The notes under the pieces are model-generated. The model ran no database searches. It saw nothing but the letters and a program-made list of their open reading frames with translations, and was not told the origin of the DNA. The position numbers and the translations under genes were made by a program. This document shows, in pieces, positions 8,564 through 19,608 of a stretch of 64,000 nt of DNA. The stretch spans positions 5,332,001 to 5,396,000 of the forward strand of contig NZ_AP022613.1 in the NCBI RefSeq assembly GCF_010730195.1. Reading direction: 5' to 3'. This DNA comes from Mycobacterium conspicuum. Lineage in GTDB: Bacteria > Actinomycetota > Actinomycetes > Mycobacteriales > Mycobacteriaceae. Positions within the stretch are counted from its first letter, which is position 1. Each line of letters opens with the position of its first letter.

Positions 8564-10527
8564 CGCGCCACCACCAGCACGACGAGCACACCGAGCGCAC
8601 CGTAGGCCAGGTACACGTGCACGCGGCCGTTATGCGCCCGCCGAACCATTTCCGCCGCGGCTGCCATCAGCCGGACCAGCGGCGTGTAGCAGCGCTCCTC
8701 GATGGCGTCGGCGATTCTGCTGCGGTAGACGATCTTGTCCGCCAGGTACCGCGACTCGACGGTGTGCGTGACCTCGATATCGGTGTCCGGGCGCAGGACG
8801 TCGTCGAAAACCCGTTGCAGCGGCTCGGCGAACGCGGTGGCCGTGTACTGCATGCGTGGGGTGAGATCGTCTGCGCCACAGGCCCATAGCGGCAGCGAGG
8901 TGGGCGGCGGTCGCCGCCACCGTCGCCATGTCGCCAGCGCGGCCGCCATGACCGTGGCCAGGGCGAGGCAGACGGCGATCGCCCCGGGCGCGATCGAACT
9001 GTGCAAACCGGGCAGGCGCACCACCGCGCCGAAGTCGATGAATTCGGCGCGGGCCGCCGGTAGCGCGCCGACCACACGGCGCAACGCCGGTGCGACGATC
9101 GACGGCGCCACCGCCAGCAGCACGCAGGCCGCCGCCGCGATGACCATGCCGGCCACCATGGTGCCCGGCGCTTCGCGCGCCTGTGCGGCCTGCGCGCTGC
9201 GCGACCGGGCCAGGAACCCGATCCCGAATGCCTTGACCATGGCGGCCACGCCCAGACCCGTGGTGAGCGCGACGACGCCGACCGCCAACGGCGTGGTCAG
9301 CGCCAGCAGCGTGGCGTGGCCGGGCGCCATGTGAATCAGCGCCTGGATCAGCAGCCACTCGCTGACGAAGCCGGCGCCCAGCGGAAGCCCGCAGGCGCCA
9401 AGCGCGGCAACCCCGAACAGGGTGGTGGTCGCCGGCATCCGGCGAGCCAGGCCGCCGAGCCGATCGAGGTCGCGCAACCCGGTTGCGGTCAGCACCGAGC
9501 CGGCCGCCAGGAACCCGAGGCTCTTGAACGCCGCGTGCGCGACCAGATGCAGCGCCGCCGCGGCCGCGGCGATGGTCGCCGGACCGTGCGCACCGAACGT
9601 CGCGAACAGGGTCGCGGCTCCCAACGCCAGCGTGATCAAGCCGAGATTCTCGGTTGTCGAATAGGCAAGCAGCCGTTTGAGATCCGTGGCCACCGAAGCC
9701 TGTACCACGCCGTAGAGCGCCGACACCGCGCCGACGACCATCATGGTGAGTCCCCACCATCGCGGACCCGGCCCAAGCAGCTGCAGATCGAAACGACAGA
9801 TCCCATAGATCCCCAGGTTGACCATCGCCGCGCTCATCAGCGCCGACACCGGCGTGGGCGCCTCGGGGTGAGCGCGCGGCAACCAGGCGTGTAGCGGCAC
9901 CAAGCCGGCCTTCGACCCGAACCCGGCCATCGTCAGCACGAAGACCGCGGTGCACGCGCCCGGCGGCACGCGGTGCAGGTCGGCAAACCGGTCCGCGCCG
10001 CCGGCGGCCGACAACACCATCAGCCCGATCAGGATGGCCGCAAAGCCCAACTGGGTCATCACCGCGTACAGCAGCGCGGCCGAGCGCACCTGCGGGCGCG
10101 TGTGCTCGGTCAGGACCAATACCAACGAGGTGACGGCCATCAACTCCCACCCCAGCAGGAACGTCGACACCGAAGCCGCGGCGGGCACCAGCAGCATGGC
10201 CGCGACGAACGTGGGCACCATGGCCAGCGCGGGGCGGCCCAGATGCTCGCGCCGGGCATAGCCGATCAGGTACAGGCCGGCGGCCAACGCGACCGCGCCG
10301 GTGAGGGCCATGAAGAAGCCGCCCAAGCGATCGAGTCCCAGCTGCACTCCCGACAGCGGTAGCAACCACGCGACGCCGATCGCGCGAGGCGAACCGAACA
10401 TCCCGAGCGCGCCGGCCCACACTCCGCCCGCACCAAGCAGCGACGTCAGCACGCCCGCGGCGGGGCAGCTGAAATCGTTGCGGTGTAATGGAATTGGAGT
10501 CTCGCTGAGCAGGGTCTGGGTGGTCAC
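8560..10527 (-). CDS. Antiporter-like membrane subunit (Rv0083-like, HyfB/HycC-like)
   Basis: A 655-residue polytopic protein, the second NuoL/M/N-like subunit of the complex and equivalent to Rv0083. Family marks are GFGSKAGLVPLHAWLPRAHP, the adjoining PTPVSALMSA, and ATDLKRLLAYSTTENLG, with the conserved lysines and histidines used in ion translocation. The C-terminal ~170 residues (after IVAPALRRV) form the extra region seen in HycC/HyfB proteins and end in a final membrane helix. With HycQ it gives the complex two ion-pumping modules, as in hydrogenase 4 rather than hydrogenase 3. It overlaps both neighbours by 4 bases. Confidence 0.9.
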   Translation of the reverse strand: MTTQTLLSETPIPLHRNDFSCPAAGVLTSLLGAGGVWAGALGMFGSPRAIGVAWLLPLSGVQLGLDRLGGFFMALTGAVALAAGLYLIGYARREHLGRPALAMVPTFVAAMLLVPAAASVSTFLLGWELMAVTSLVLVLTEHTRPQVRSAALLYAVMTQLGFAAILIGLMVLSAAGGADRFADLHRVPPGACTAVFVLTMAGFGSKAGLVPLHAWLPRAHPEAPTPVSALMSAAMVNLGIYGICRFDLQLLGPGPRWWGLTMMVVGAVSALYGVVQASVATDLKRLLAYSTTENLGLITLALGAATLFATFGAHGPATIAAAAAALHLVAHAAFKSLGFLAAGSVLTATGLRDLDRLGGLARRMPATTTLFGVAALGACGLPLGAGFVSEWLLIQALIHMAPGHATLLALTTPLAVGVVALTTGLGVAAMVKAFGIGFLARSRSAQAAQAREAPGTMVAGMVIAAAACVLLAVAPSIVAPALRRVVGALPAARAEFIDFGAVVRLPGLHSSIAPGAIAVCLALATVMAAALATWRRWRRPPPTSLPLWACGADDLTPRMQYTATAFAEPLQRVFDDVLRPDTDIEVTHTVESRYLADKIVYRSRIADAIEERCYTPLVRLMAAAAEMVRRAHNGRVHVYLAYGALGVLVVLVVAR

Positions 10528-11012
10528 TTGCCCGTCACCGACCGCAGCGCCGCGACGATCTCGCTCGGTGTTGGTGGGCAGCCGGGGATCTCGACGTCGA
10601 CGGGCACCAAATCCCCGACCGCGCCGGCCACCCCGTAGCCGTCCGCGAACACCCCTTTGTTCAGCGCGCAGTCCCCACAGGCAATCACGACCCGCGGTTG
10701 CGGGGTGGCGTCGACCGTGGCGCGCAGCGGGCCGGACATGTTGTGCGTGACGACGCCGGTCACCAGCAGCGCGTCGGCGTGCCGCGGAGACGCCACCAGC
10801 CGTGCACCGAACCGCTCGGCGTCATACACCGAACCGAAAGCACCGGAGATCTCGACCTCGCACCCGTTGCACGAACCGGCGTCGACATGCCGTATCTGAA
10901 GTGAACCCCGCACTCCCGCAACGGGTTTCATCACCGGCTGCGGCGCGGGTGCCGCGGCTTCGGCGATCCGACCGACCCCGAAAATCTTGCCAATCCAGCC
11001 CATCGACGTCAC
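10524..11012 (-). CDS. NuoB/HycG-like iron-sulfur small subunit (Rv0082-like)
   Basis: A 162-residue small subunit. It keeps a cysteine set for one [4Fe-4S] cluster: SCNGCEVE (C48, C51), ACGDC (C112, C115) and GCPPTP (C145). This is the pattern of the proximal cluster of group 4 hydrogenases and of N2 in complex I. It would pass electrons to or from the large subunit, so electron transfer is probably retained even though the NiFe ligands are lost in HycE. The N-terminal ~30 residues are Ala/Pro-rich. It overlaps the regulator gene by 4 bases. Confidence 0.9.
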   Translation of the reverse strand: MTSMGWIGKIFGVGRIAEAAAPAPQPVMKPVAGVRGSLQIRHVDAGSCNGCEVEISGAFGSVYDAERFGARLVASPRHADALLVTGVVTHNMSGPLRATVDATPQPRVVIACGDCALNKGVFADGYGVAGAVGDLVPVDVEIPGCPPTPSEIVAALRSVTGK

Positions 11013-11341
11013 ACCGTGCCCCCGCGCAGCCCTTCCAACACGGCCACGCGATCGCTGAGCACCCCGGTGAGAACCTTGCGGGCCACGCCGAGCAGTTCGG
11101 CGATGTCCGACGAGGCGATCGAGTAGTTCATCGTGTTGCCGTCCCGCTGAGCGTCGACCACCCCGGCCCGGCGCAGCACGCCCAGCTGTTGGGACAGGTT
11201 GGACGACTCGAGTCCGACCTCGGGCAGTAGCTCGGCGACCGTCTTGTCTCCCGTGACCAGGAGCTCGAGGATCCTGATCCGCGCCGGATGTCCCAGCGTC
11301 TTAAAGAACTCGGCCTTGACCTTGTACAGGGGTTCCGTCAC
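11009..11341 (-). CDS. ArsR/SmtB-family transcriptional regulator (Rv0081-like)
   Basis: A 110-residue winged-helix regulator, first gene of the operon, equivalent to Rv0081. The recognition helix is in SSNLSQQLGVLRRAGVV, and the wing is RDGNTMNYSI. No cysteine or histidine cluster of the classic metal-sensing kind is present, so the signal is unknown. In M. tuberculosis Rv0081 is described as a hypoxia-linked regulator under DosR; that knowledge is carried over by homology only. The GTG at 11341 is chosen over the longer frame from 11461 because AGGAGG lies 9 bases upstream and homology starts at EPLYK. It very likely controls its own operon and perhaps the divergent oxidoreductase set. Confidence 0.88.
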   Translation of the reverse strand: MTEPLYKVKAEFFKTLGHPARIRILELLVTGDKTVAELLPEVGLESSNLSQQLGVLRRAGVVDAQRDGNTMNYSIASSDIAELLGVARKVLTGVLSDRVAVLEGLRGGTV

Positions 11342-11498
11342 GGCTCGCGAACCTCCTGAAGCTTTCTGAATTCCTTGTTTCGAACGATTGAAGAATTTAT
11401 CAAATTGTGCTGGCGTTGTCGCGCCGGGCGCCCCCCGCTCGACACGCCGCTGCGCACGCATACCGAGGTGAGCGTCGCATTTGCGTCATACTCCGGCC
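11342..11498. promoter_or_regulatory. Divergent control region between the hyc-like operon and the oxidoreductase operon
   Basis: These 157 bases hold the 5' ends of both divergent operons. Bases 11358-11412 are conspicuously AT-rich for this genome (runs such as CTTTCTGAATTCCTTG and GAAGAATTTATCAAATTG), which suits a promoter, an ArsR-type operator or an Lsr2 site. The imperfect symmetry around ATTGAAGAATTTATCAAAT could be the regulator's operator, but it is weak. No DosR-box-like GGGACT/AGTCCC symmetry was seen. Confidence 0.45.
11351..11357 (-). promoter_or_regulatory. Shine-Dalgarno site of the ArsR-type regulator
   Basis: On the minus strand this reads AGGAGGT, 9 bases before the GTG at 11341. 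It decides the start of the regulator gene against an upstream in-frame start at 11461 and serves as the entry point for the whole translationally coupled operon. Confidence 0.7.
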
Positions 11499-12293
11499 GT
11501 GAGCAGCGCAAAGGCCGCCCACGAATTCGGCACGGCGCCGGTGTCACGGCGCACGGTGCTGGGCGGGTTGGGCCTGCTGCCGCTGGCGGCCACCATGCCG
11601 GACGTCTTCCCGCCCGTCTCGGCGGACACCGGGTACCGATTCCTGACCGCGCACCAGGCGGCGGTGCTCGACGCCGCTACCCGCCGCCTGATCCCCGGCC
11701 CGGAAGACCACCTGCTGCAGCACGGCAGCCCGGGTGCGGCCGAGGCCAACGTGGTCCGCTTCCTGGACACCATGCTGTCGGCCTTCTCGTTCTCGCCGCC
11801 CCGGGTGCACGCGGGCGGGCCGTGGAGCAACCGCGCCGGCGGCAGCCAGGACTTCATGGCCGAGTTCGTCCCGCTCGACCGCGCCCAGACCTACGGGTGG
11901 CAGCAGCGCATCGCCGGCTACCGCCAGCAGTACACCAACGGCATCGCGCTGCTTGACCAAGAGGCCGGCGGCGACTTCACGACGGTGAACAGGGTGCGTC
12001 AGGACCTGATCCTGGGTCACGGCAAGGCGCTGTCGTTCACCAAGCTGCTGTTCGGTCACACCGTCGAGGCGATGTACTCCGTCCCGGAGTACGGCGGCAA
12101 CGCGAATCTCGTTGGCTGGCAAGACATCAAATTCCCGGGCGACAACGAGCCGCGCGGCTACACCGACGCGGAGGTCGAGGCGCCCGAGTGGGACGTCGCC
12201 GACAGCACCGGCATCATCGAGGTGCTGCTGCGCGGTGGCTGGCAGCAGGCCATCGCCAAGATGGGCGGAACGGGCGGCGTCAATGCCGGGTAA
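11499..12293 (+). CDS. Tat-exported gluconate 2-dehydrogenase subunit 3-like protein
   Basis: A 264-residue protein with a twin-arginine signal near the N-terminus (VSRRTVLGGLGLLPLAA), so it probably crosses the membrane folded. The rest resembles the small subunit of membrane gluconate/alcohol dehydrogenases (FLTAHQAAVLDAATRRLIPG; tail rich in Trp/Gly). Such subunits escort a GMC flavoprotein to the cell surface, and the GMC gene follows with an 11-base overlap. GTG at 11499 is preferred to TTG at 11481 as the commoner start. The substrate cannot be told from sequence. Confidence 0.8.
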   Translation: MSSAKAAHEFGTAPVSRRTVLGGLGLLPLAATMPDVFPPVSADTGYRFLTAHQAAVLDAATRRLIPGPEDHLLQHGSPGAAEANVVRFLDTMLSAFSFSPPRVHAGGPWSNRAGGSQDFMAEFVPLDRAQTYGWQQRIAGYRQQYTNGIALLDQEAGGDFTTVNRVRQDLILGHGKALSFTKLLFGHTVEAMYSVPEYGGNANLVGWQDIKFPGDNEPRGYTDAEVEAPEWDVADSTGIIEVLLRGGWQQAIAKMGGTGGVNAG

Positions 12294-13992
12294 GGCGATC
12301 ATCGTCGGCTCAGGCGCCGGCGGTTCGATAGTCGCGATGGTGCTCGCCGAAGCCGGTTGGAACGTAGAGATATTCGAGAAGGGCCCGAACTACTACAACA
12401 ACCTGGCCGGAAACGGGCCCTTCCCGACGGTGCACTCCAACGACGAACTCAAAGGGATCTACCGCTACTTCGAGCAGCCGGACCCGATCGCCTTCCCGCG
12501 CACCTTCCGCAAGAACGCCAGTCAGGTCGCGGCCAACACCTACGTCGGCGATGTCAACGACCTTTCCAATCAGGTCGGCGGCACGTTCCCGCACTCGGAT
12601 ACCAAGTGCACCCGATTGTGGGACATCGACTTCAAGGGGCTGTCGCTGCTCGGCCCGGTGCCCGGTGCGGACATGGCGGACTGGCCCTTCGAGTACAGCG
12701 ACATCGCGCCGTACTACGACGAGATCCAGGACCTGATCGGGGTGCAGGGTGATGTCGGGTCGATACCGGCCAACGTCCTGAAGCACCAGCCGCAGGAGAA
12801 GCCCTATCCAATGCCGCCCGGGGCGCAGATGCGTTCGTCCATGCTGTTGGCCGCGGGCGCCAAACGTGTTGGGCTGCATCCCTTTTACTTCCCGATGGCG
12901 GCCAACACCGTTGAATACAACGGCAGCCCGGTGTGCAACAACTGCGGGTTCTGCTCCGGCTACGGGTGCCCGGTCTCGGCCAAGCCGGTCAACCTCGTCG
13001 CGCTGCGGCGCGCGCTGCAGACCGGGCGGGTGAACTTGCGCCCGCTTACCCAGGTCCTCAAGGTCGACTACACCGGCCGGAAGGCCACCGGCGTCACCTA
13101 CGTTGACGCTTCCGGCCAGCAGGGCGGGGACACCGCCGACATCATCGTGCTCGCCTGCTCGGCGATCTTGAGCTCGCATCTGGCGCTGCTTTCGGAGTTT
13201 CCCGACCCTTATGCCCGCATCGGCAAACGGATTATGTTCCAAAACTTTTACGACGGCTTCGCCGTCTTCCTCAATCAGCGAGTGCACGCCTACAAGGGCC
13301 GGGCGTGCACGCAGGTGGTGTTCGATTTTAACGATCCCGATTTCCCCGGGGCCCGGGCGGCCGCACGGCTGGCCGGACTGCCCTACATCCGTGCCGGCCT
13401 GTGCGAGCTTGGCGGAAGCCAGTTTCCGATCGCGGAGGCCAACTACTACCAGTTGATCCTGGGGCTGCTGCCCGGCATCCAGTTCTTCGGCGGGCCGTTC
13501 AAGGAGCTGATGCGCATCTCGCTGCTGCGCGACCGGCTGGCCGGCGTCGACTGTTTCGCCACCGACATGCCGTACCTGACCAACAACGTCACTCTCGACC
13601 CGACGGTCAAGGACATCAACGGGCAGCCCGCGCCCCGAATCACTTACCAGATCGGCAAATTCGAGAAGATCTCGCAGGACTTTTTCGTGCCGCTGGTCGC
13701 CGCGATGTGCGGGGCGTCGGGCGCGCAGCTGTTCGCGGCGGTCCCCCAGGCCTTGGCGACGTCGCTCGGCGGCGTTGCGCCCCCAACCGGCGAGCACACC
13801 ATGGGCGGGATGCAGATGGGAGTGGACCCGCGAACAAGCGTCGTCGACGCGAACGGAAAGCTGCACCAGCTCGACAACGTCTACGCCGCCGACAGCAGCG
13901 TGTTCGTCACCTCCAGCGGCTCCAACCCCACCCTGACGATCATGGCGGTGGCGCTGTGGATCGCCCGCGGGCTCACCGGACAGAGACACTAG
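12283..13992 (+). CDS. GMC-family FAD-dependent oxidoreductase
   Basis: A 569-residue flavoprotein, probably oxidising an alcohol or sugar. The FAD-binding Rossmann motif is at the N-terminus (AIIVGSGAGGSIVAMVLAEAG). A cysteine-rich loop, VCNNCGFCSGYGCPV, sits around residues 215-230 and is shared with bacterial gluconate-dehydrogenase-type GMC enzymes. The C-terminus has the GMC signature with HTMGGMQMG and SGSNPTLTIMAVALWIA. It has no signal of its own, so export would depend on the Tat-bearing partner encoded just upstream. A PE_PGRS gene starts 2 bases after its stop, which implies one transcript. Confidence 0.88.
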   Translation: MPGKAIIVGSGAGGSIVAMVLAEAGWNVEIFEKGPNYYNNLAGNGPFPTVHSNDELKGIYRYFEQPDPIAFPRTFRKNASQVAANTYVGDVNDLSNQVGGTFPHSDTKCTRLWDIDFKGLSLLGPVPGADMADWPFEYSDIAPYYDEIQDLIGVQGDVGSIPANVLKHQPQEKPYPMPPGAQMRSSMLLAAGAKRVGLHPFYFPMAANTVEYNGSPVCNNCGFCSGYGCPVSAKPVNLVALRRALQTGRVNLRPLTQVLKVDYTGRKATGVTYVDASGQQGGDTADIIVLACSAILSSHLALLSEFPDPYARIGKRIMFQNFYDGFAVFLNQRVHAYKGRACTQVVFDFNDPDFPGARAAARLAGLPYIRAGLCELGGSQFPIAEANYYQLILGLLPGIQFFGGPFKELMRISLLRDRLAGVDCFATDMPYLTNNVTLDPTVKDINGQPAPRITYQIGKFEKISQDFFVPLVAAMCGASGAQLFAAVPQALATSLGGVAPPTGEHTMGGMQMGVDPRTSVVDANGKLHQLDNVYAADSSVFVTSSGSNPTLTIMAVALWIARGLTGQRH

Positions 13993-13994
13993 CC

Positions 13995-16775
<2,781 letters not shown>

Positions 16776-16813
16776 ACATCCCAGCGGTCACAGCGCATCG
16801 GTGACCCGAGGTA

Positions 16814-17572
16814 TCAGCGCGGTGCCAAAAAGGACTCGACGGCCCGCCGGTATACCCGCGGCGCTTCGTCGTGGACGAGGTGGCCGGCCTCGGGAACGTG
16901 CAAATACGTTGTCGGAGAATCGGTTTTGCTCATTTCCAGTATCTGCCCCGGCGGCGCCACCGAGATGCCGGCCTCGATCAGCAGCGAGGGCGCCCGCACC
17001 GCCGACCATTGGTCCCAATAATCGCGGGTACCCCATTCTGCGGCGATCTCGATCCATTTCGACGTGTGACCGTGCAGCCGCCAGCCGGTGGGAGTGCGGT
17101 CGAAGGCATCCAGGAAATACTGCCCCGAGACGTCCCCGAATTTATCGAATACGTCCTTGGCGGAATGGAATTCGACCGGAATGGAGTGCAGCCACGGTTC
17201 CCACGGCCCGGTGGTGCGGCCGCGAAAGTCCGGCGCCATGTCCTCGAGCACCAGCGCCGTAACCAGCTCGGGACGCTCCGCGGCCAGACACCACGAATGC
17301 AGCGCGCCCATCGAATGCCCGACCAGCCTGACCGGCGCGCCCAACGAGGTCACCGCGTCGGCCAAGTCCGAAACGAAGCGCTCGGTGCTGATCGGGTGGG
17401 GGTCGACGACGTCGCGGCCTCGATGCCACGGTGCGTCGTAGGTGTACACCGTGCCCAGCCTGGTCAGCCAGGGTAGCTGACGCGACCAGGTGCTGCCCCG
17501 GCCCATCAGCCCGTGCACCAGAATCAATGGCTCACCGTGGCCGCCGCGCCGGGTCAACAGGTCGGTGGGCAT
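16814..17572 (-). CDS. Alpha/beta hydrolase (Rv3591c-like)
   Basis: A 252-residue alpha/beta hydrolase. The oxyanion stretch is ILVHGLMGRGSTW, the nucleophile elbow is LVGHSMGALHS (serine), and the likely catalytic histidine is in VPEAGHLVHDEAP near the C-terminus. The substrate is unknown. ATG at 17572 is chosen because AGGA lies 8 bases upstream; ATG at 17581 and GTG at 17593 are alternatives. It is divergent from mhuD with 35 bases between starts and converges on the PE_PGRS gene. Confidence 0.87.
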   Translation of the reverse strand: MPTDLLTRRGGHGEPLILVHGLMGRGSTWSRQLPWLTRLGTVYTYDAPWHRGRDVVDPHPISTERFVSDLADAVTSLGAPVRLVGHSMGALHSWCLAAERPELVTALVLEDMAPDFRGRTTGPWEPWLHSIPVEFHSAKDVFDKFGDVSGQYFLDAFDRTPTGWRLHGHTSKWIEIAAEWGTRDYWDQWSAVRAPSLLIEAGISVAPPGQILEMSKTDSPTTYLHVPEAGHLVHDEAPRVYRRAVESFLAPR

Positions 17573-17607
17573 ACCAGTCATCCTGGGTGGCACGGTAACC
17601 TAGCGGA

Positions 17608-17925
17608 ATGCCAGTGGTGAAGATCAACGCAATCGAAGTACCCGCCGACGCTGGCCCGGAGCTGGAGAAGCGCTTCGCCCACCGCGCGCACGCGGTCGAA
17701 AACTCTCCGGGCTTCCTCGGCTTTCAGCTGCTGCGTCCGGTCAAGGGGGAAGACCGCTACTTCGTGGTGACGCACTGGGAGTCCGAAGAGGCCTTCCAGG
17801 CGTGGGCGACCGGGCCCGCGATCGAGGCCCACGCCGGGATCCGGGCCAATCCCGTGGCAACCGGGGCGTCGTTGCTGGAATTCGAAGTTGTGATGGACGT
17901 TGCCGGCGCCGGCAAGACGGGGTAG
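17608..17925 (+). CDS. mhuD: Haem-degrading monooxygenase MhuD
   Basis: A 105-residue ABM-fold dimeric enzyme, almost identical to M. tuberculosis Rv3592. It binds haem and opens the ring to release iron, giving mycobilins rather than biliverdin. The key residues are all present: N7, W66 and H75 (the haem ligand). It is cytoplasmic and serves iron acquisition from host haem. lpqF starts 10 bases after its stop, so the two are likely co-transcribed. Confidence 0.96.
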   Translation: MPVVKINAIEVPADAGPELEKRFAHRAHAVENSPGFLGFQLLRPVKGEDRYFVVTHWESEEAFQAWATGPAIEAHAGIRANPVATGASLLEFEVVMDVAGAGKTG

Positions 17926-17935
17926 CCGGCGCCCG

Positions 17936-19279
17936 ATGTGGCGCCATGTGCTGGTGCTGGCCGCCGGCGTGGCGCTGGTCATGGCCCTGATACCGGGTTG
18001 CGCGTCCTCGCCTACCCCGCACGCGAATGCGGCCGACGCGGGCCCGCGGATCGACAAGGGCACTCCCCCGGGTCTGCGGGCACAGCAGACCATGGACATG
18101 CTCAACTCGGACTGGCCCATCGGCCCGGTCGGGGTCGGCACCCTGGCCATCCCCGACAAGGTCGAGTCTGTGGTGAAGACCATGGAGGGGCTGTGGTGGG
18201 ACCGTCCCTTCACGCTCGATCATGTGGACATCTCGGCCAGCGTGGCCACGCTGCACCTGATCTCGTCTTACGGTGCGCGACAAGACATCCGGATACACAC
18301 CGACGACGGTGGCTGGGTCGATCGCTTCGACGTCGAGACACAGCCACCGCTGGTCAACTCTTGGCACGACCTCGACGCCGTCTTGAGCAAGACGGGCGCC
18401 CGCTACTCCTACCAGGTGGCCAAGGTCGACCAGGGTCGTTGCGACCCCGTCAAGGGCACCAATGCCGGCGAATCCCTGCCGCTGGCATCGATTTTCAAGT
18501 TGTACGTGCTGCACGCCCTGGCGGGTGCGGTCCGCGACGGCACGGTTTCCTGGGACGATCAACTAACGGTCACCGAGAAGAGCCAAGCCGTTGGGTCCTC
18601 GGGTTTGGCGCTGCCGCCCGGCGCGCACGTGTCGGTTCGCACCGCCGCCGAAAAGATGATTGCCACCAGCGATAACATGGCGACCGACTTGCTGATCGGG
18701 CGGCTGGGTGCGCACGCCGTCGAGGAGGCGCTCGCCACGGCGGGCCATCACGATCCGGGCAGCATGACACCCTTCCCGACGATGTACGAGCTGTTCTCCA
18801 TTGGTTGGGGCCAACCGGATCTGCGGAGCCAGTGGCGGCAGGCCCAGCATGATAGGTCTCCGCAAGTCCGGGCCCAGCTGCTGCAGCAGGCGAATTCCAC
18901 TCCCTATCAGCCCGATCCAACGCGCGCCCACATCCCGGCCTCGACGTACGGCGTCGAGTGGTACGGCAGCGCCGAGGATATCTGCCGGGTGCATTCGGCG
19001 CTGCAAGCCGACGCGGTCGGCCCGGCCGCGCCCGTCAAACAGATCCTGTCCGCCGTGCCCGGCATCCAGCTGGATCGCGACGAATGGCCTTACATCGCAG
19101 CCAAAGCCGGCGGTCTGCCCGGTGATTTGACCTTTAGCTGGTACGCCGTGGACAAGACCCAGCAACCGTGGGTGGTCAGCTTCCAGCTGAACTGGCCCCG
19201 CGATCACGGGCCCACCGTGACCAGTTGGATGCTGCAGGTGGCCAAGCAGGACTTCGCGCTGATCGCGCCGCATGCATAG
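17936..19279 (+). CDS. lpqF: Lipoprotein LpqF, class A beta-lactamase-like
   Basis: A 447-residue lipoprotein with lipobox LIPGC (lipidated C22). The C-terminal half has a serine beta-lactamase/transpeptidase fold: SIFK (S185-K188), SDN (245-247) and a KAGG triad motif near residue 388. The N-terminal region (about 40-160) is a separate NTF2-like/Cpe-type domain. H37Rv LpqF (Rv3593) has the same layout. It may act on peptidoglycan or as an esterase; true beta-lactamase activity is not shown. ATG at 17936 places the signal peptide correctly; a longer frame from 17900 would add a basic extension before it. Confidence 0.92.
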   Translation: MWRHVLVLAAGVALVMALIPGCASSPTPHANAADAGPRIDKGTPPGLRAQQTMDMLNSDWPIGPVGVGTLAIPDKVESVVKTMEGLWWDRPFTLDHVDISASVATLHLISSYGARQDIRIHTDDGGWVDRFDVETQPPLVNSWHDLDAVLSKTGARYSYQVAKVDQGRCDPVKGTNAGESLPLASIFKLYVLHALAGAVRDGTVSWDDQLTVTEKSQAVGSSGLALPPGAHVSVRTAAEKMIATSDNMATDLLIGRLGAHAVEEALATAGHHDPGSMTPFPTMYELFSIGWGQPDLRSQWRQAQHDRSPQVRAQLLQQANSTPYQPDPTRAHIPASTYGVEWYGSAEDICRVHSALQADAVGPAAPVKQILSAVPGIQLDRDEWPYIAAKAGGLPGDLTFSWYAVDKTQQPWVVSFQLNWPRDHGPTVTSWMLQVAKQDFALIAPHA

Positions 19280-19365
19280 CGGTCTCAAACACAAAGCTAT
19301 GGGTTCTGCATGCAAGTCGGCGAATCGCTTGAAGCGCGACCGGCGGCGAAAGTACCGTGACGCCT

Positions 19366-19605
19366 ATGTTCGCGAATGGATTGGGAACCGTGGCGATCGC
19401 GGTCGGCGTTTGTATCGGAGCAGCAGCACCCGCCGTCGCTGAAACCGCGCTCGATTCCGACCAGGACATGTTTGGCGGCCTCACCTGCAACTGCTCGCAG
19501 GAAGTCCCACCCGCCGACTCGCTTCTCAGCGAAATCAATCGAGGGCTGCAGCACGCGGGTTCAGCGGGGTTGCCCGGACCAACGACACCGATCGAGCACG
19601 GGTGA
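19366..19605 (+). CDS. Small secreted protein, unknown function
   Basis: A 79-residue protein with a clear signal peptide (MFANGLGTVAIAVGVCIGAA then APAVAE, cleavage probably after AVA). The mature part is about 53 residues, acidic, and contains LTCNCSQE with two close cysteines and a Pro-rich end. Similar short exported proteins occur in many mycobacteria without known function. GTG at 19357 is an alternative start. It converges on the phosphatase gene with a 3-base gap. Confidence 0.65.
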   Translation: MFANGLGTVAIAVGVCIGAAAPAVAETALDSDQDMFGGLTCNCSQEVPPADSLLSEINRGLQHAGSAGLPGPTTPIEHG

Positions 19606-19608
19606 TCG

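Noticed and set aside
4004..11012. Functional NiFe hydrogenase or formate hydrogenlyase
   Set aside because: The large subunit has neither CxxC pair, and no maturation or formate dehydrogenase genes are present in the window.
16786..16806. Stem-loop GGTCAC/GTGACC between the first PE_PGRS gene and the hydrolase as a terminator
   Set aside because: Only six paired bases and no T-run; too weak to annotate.
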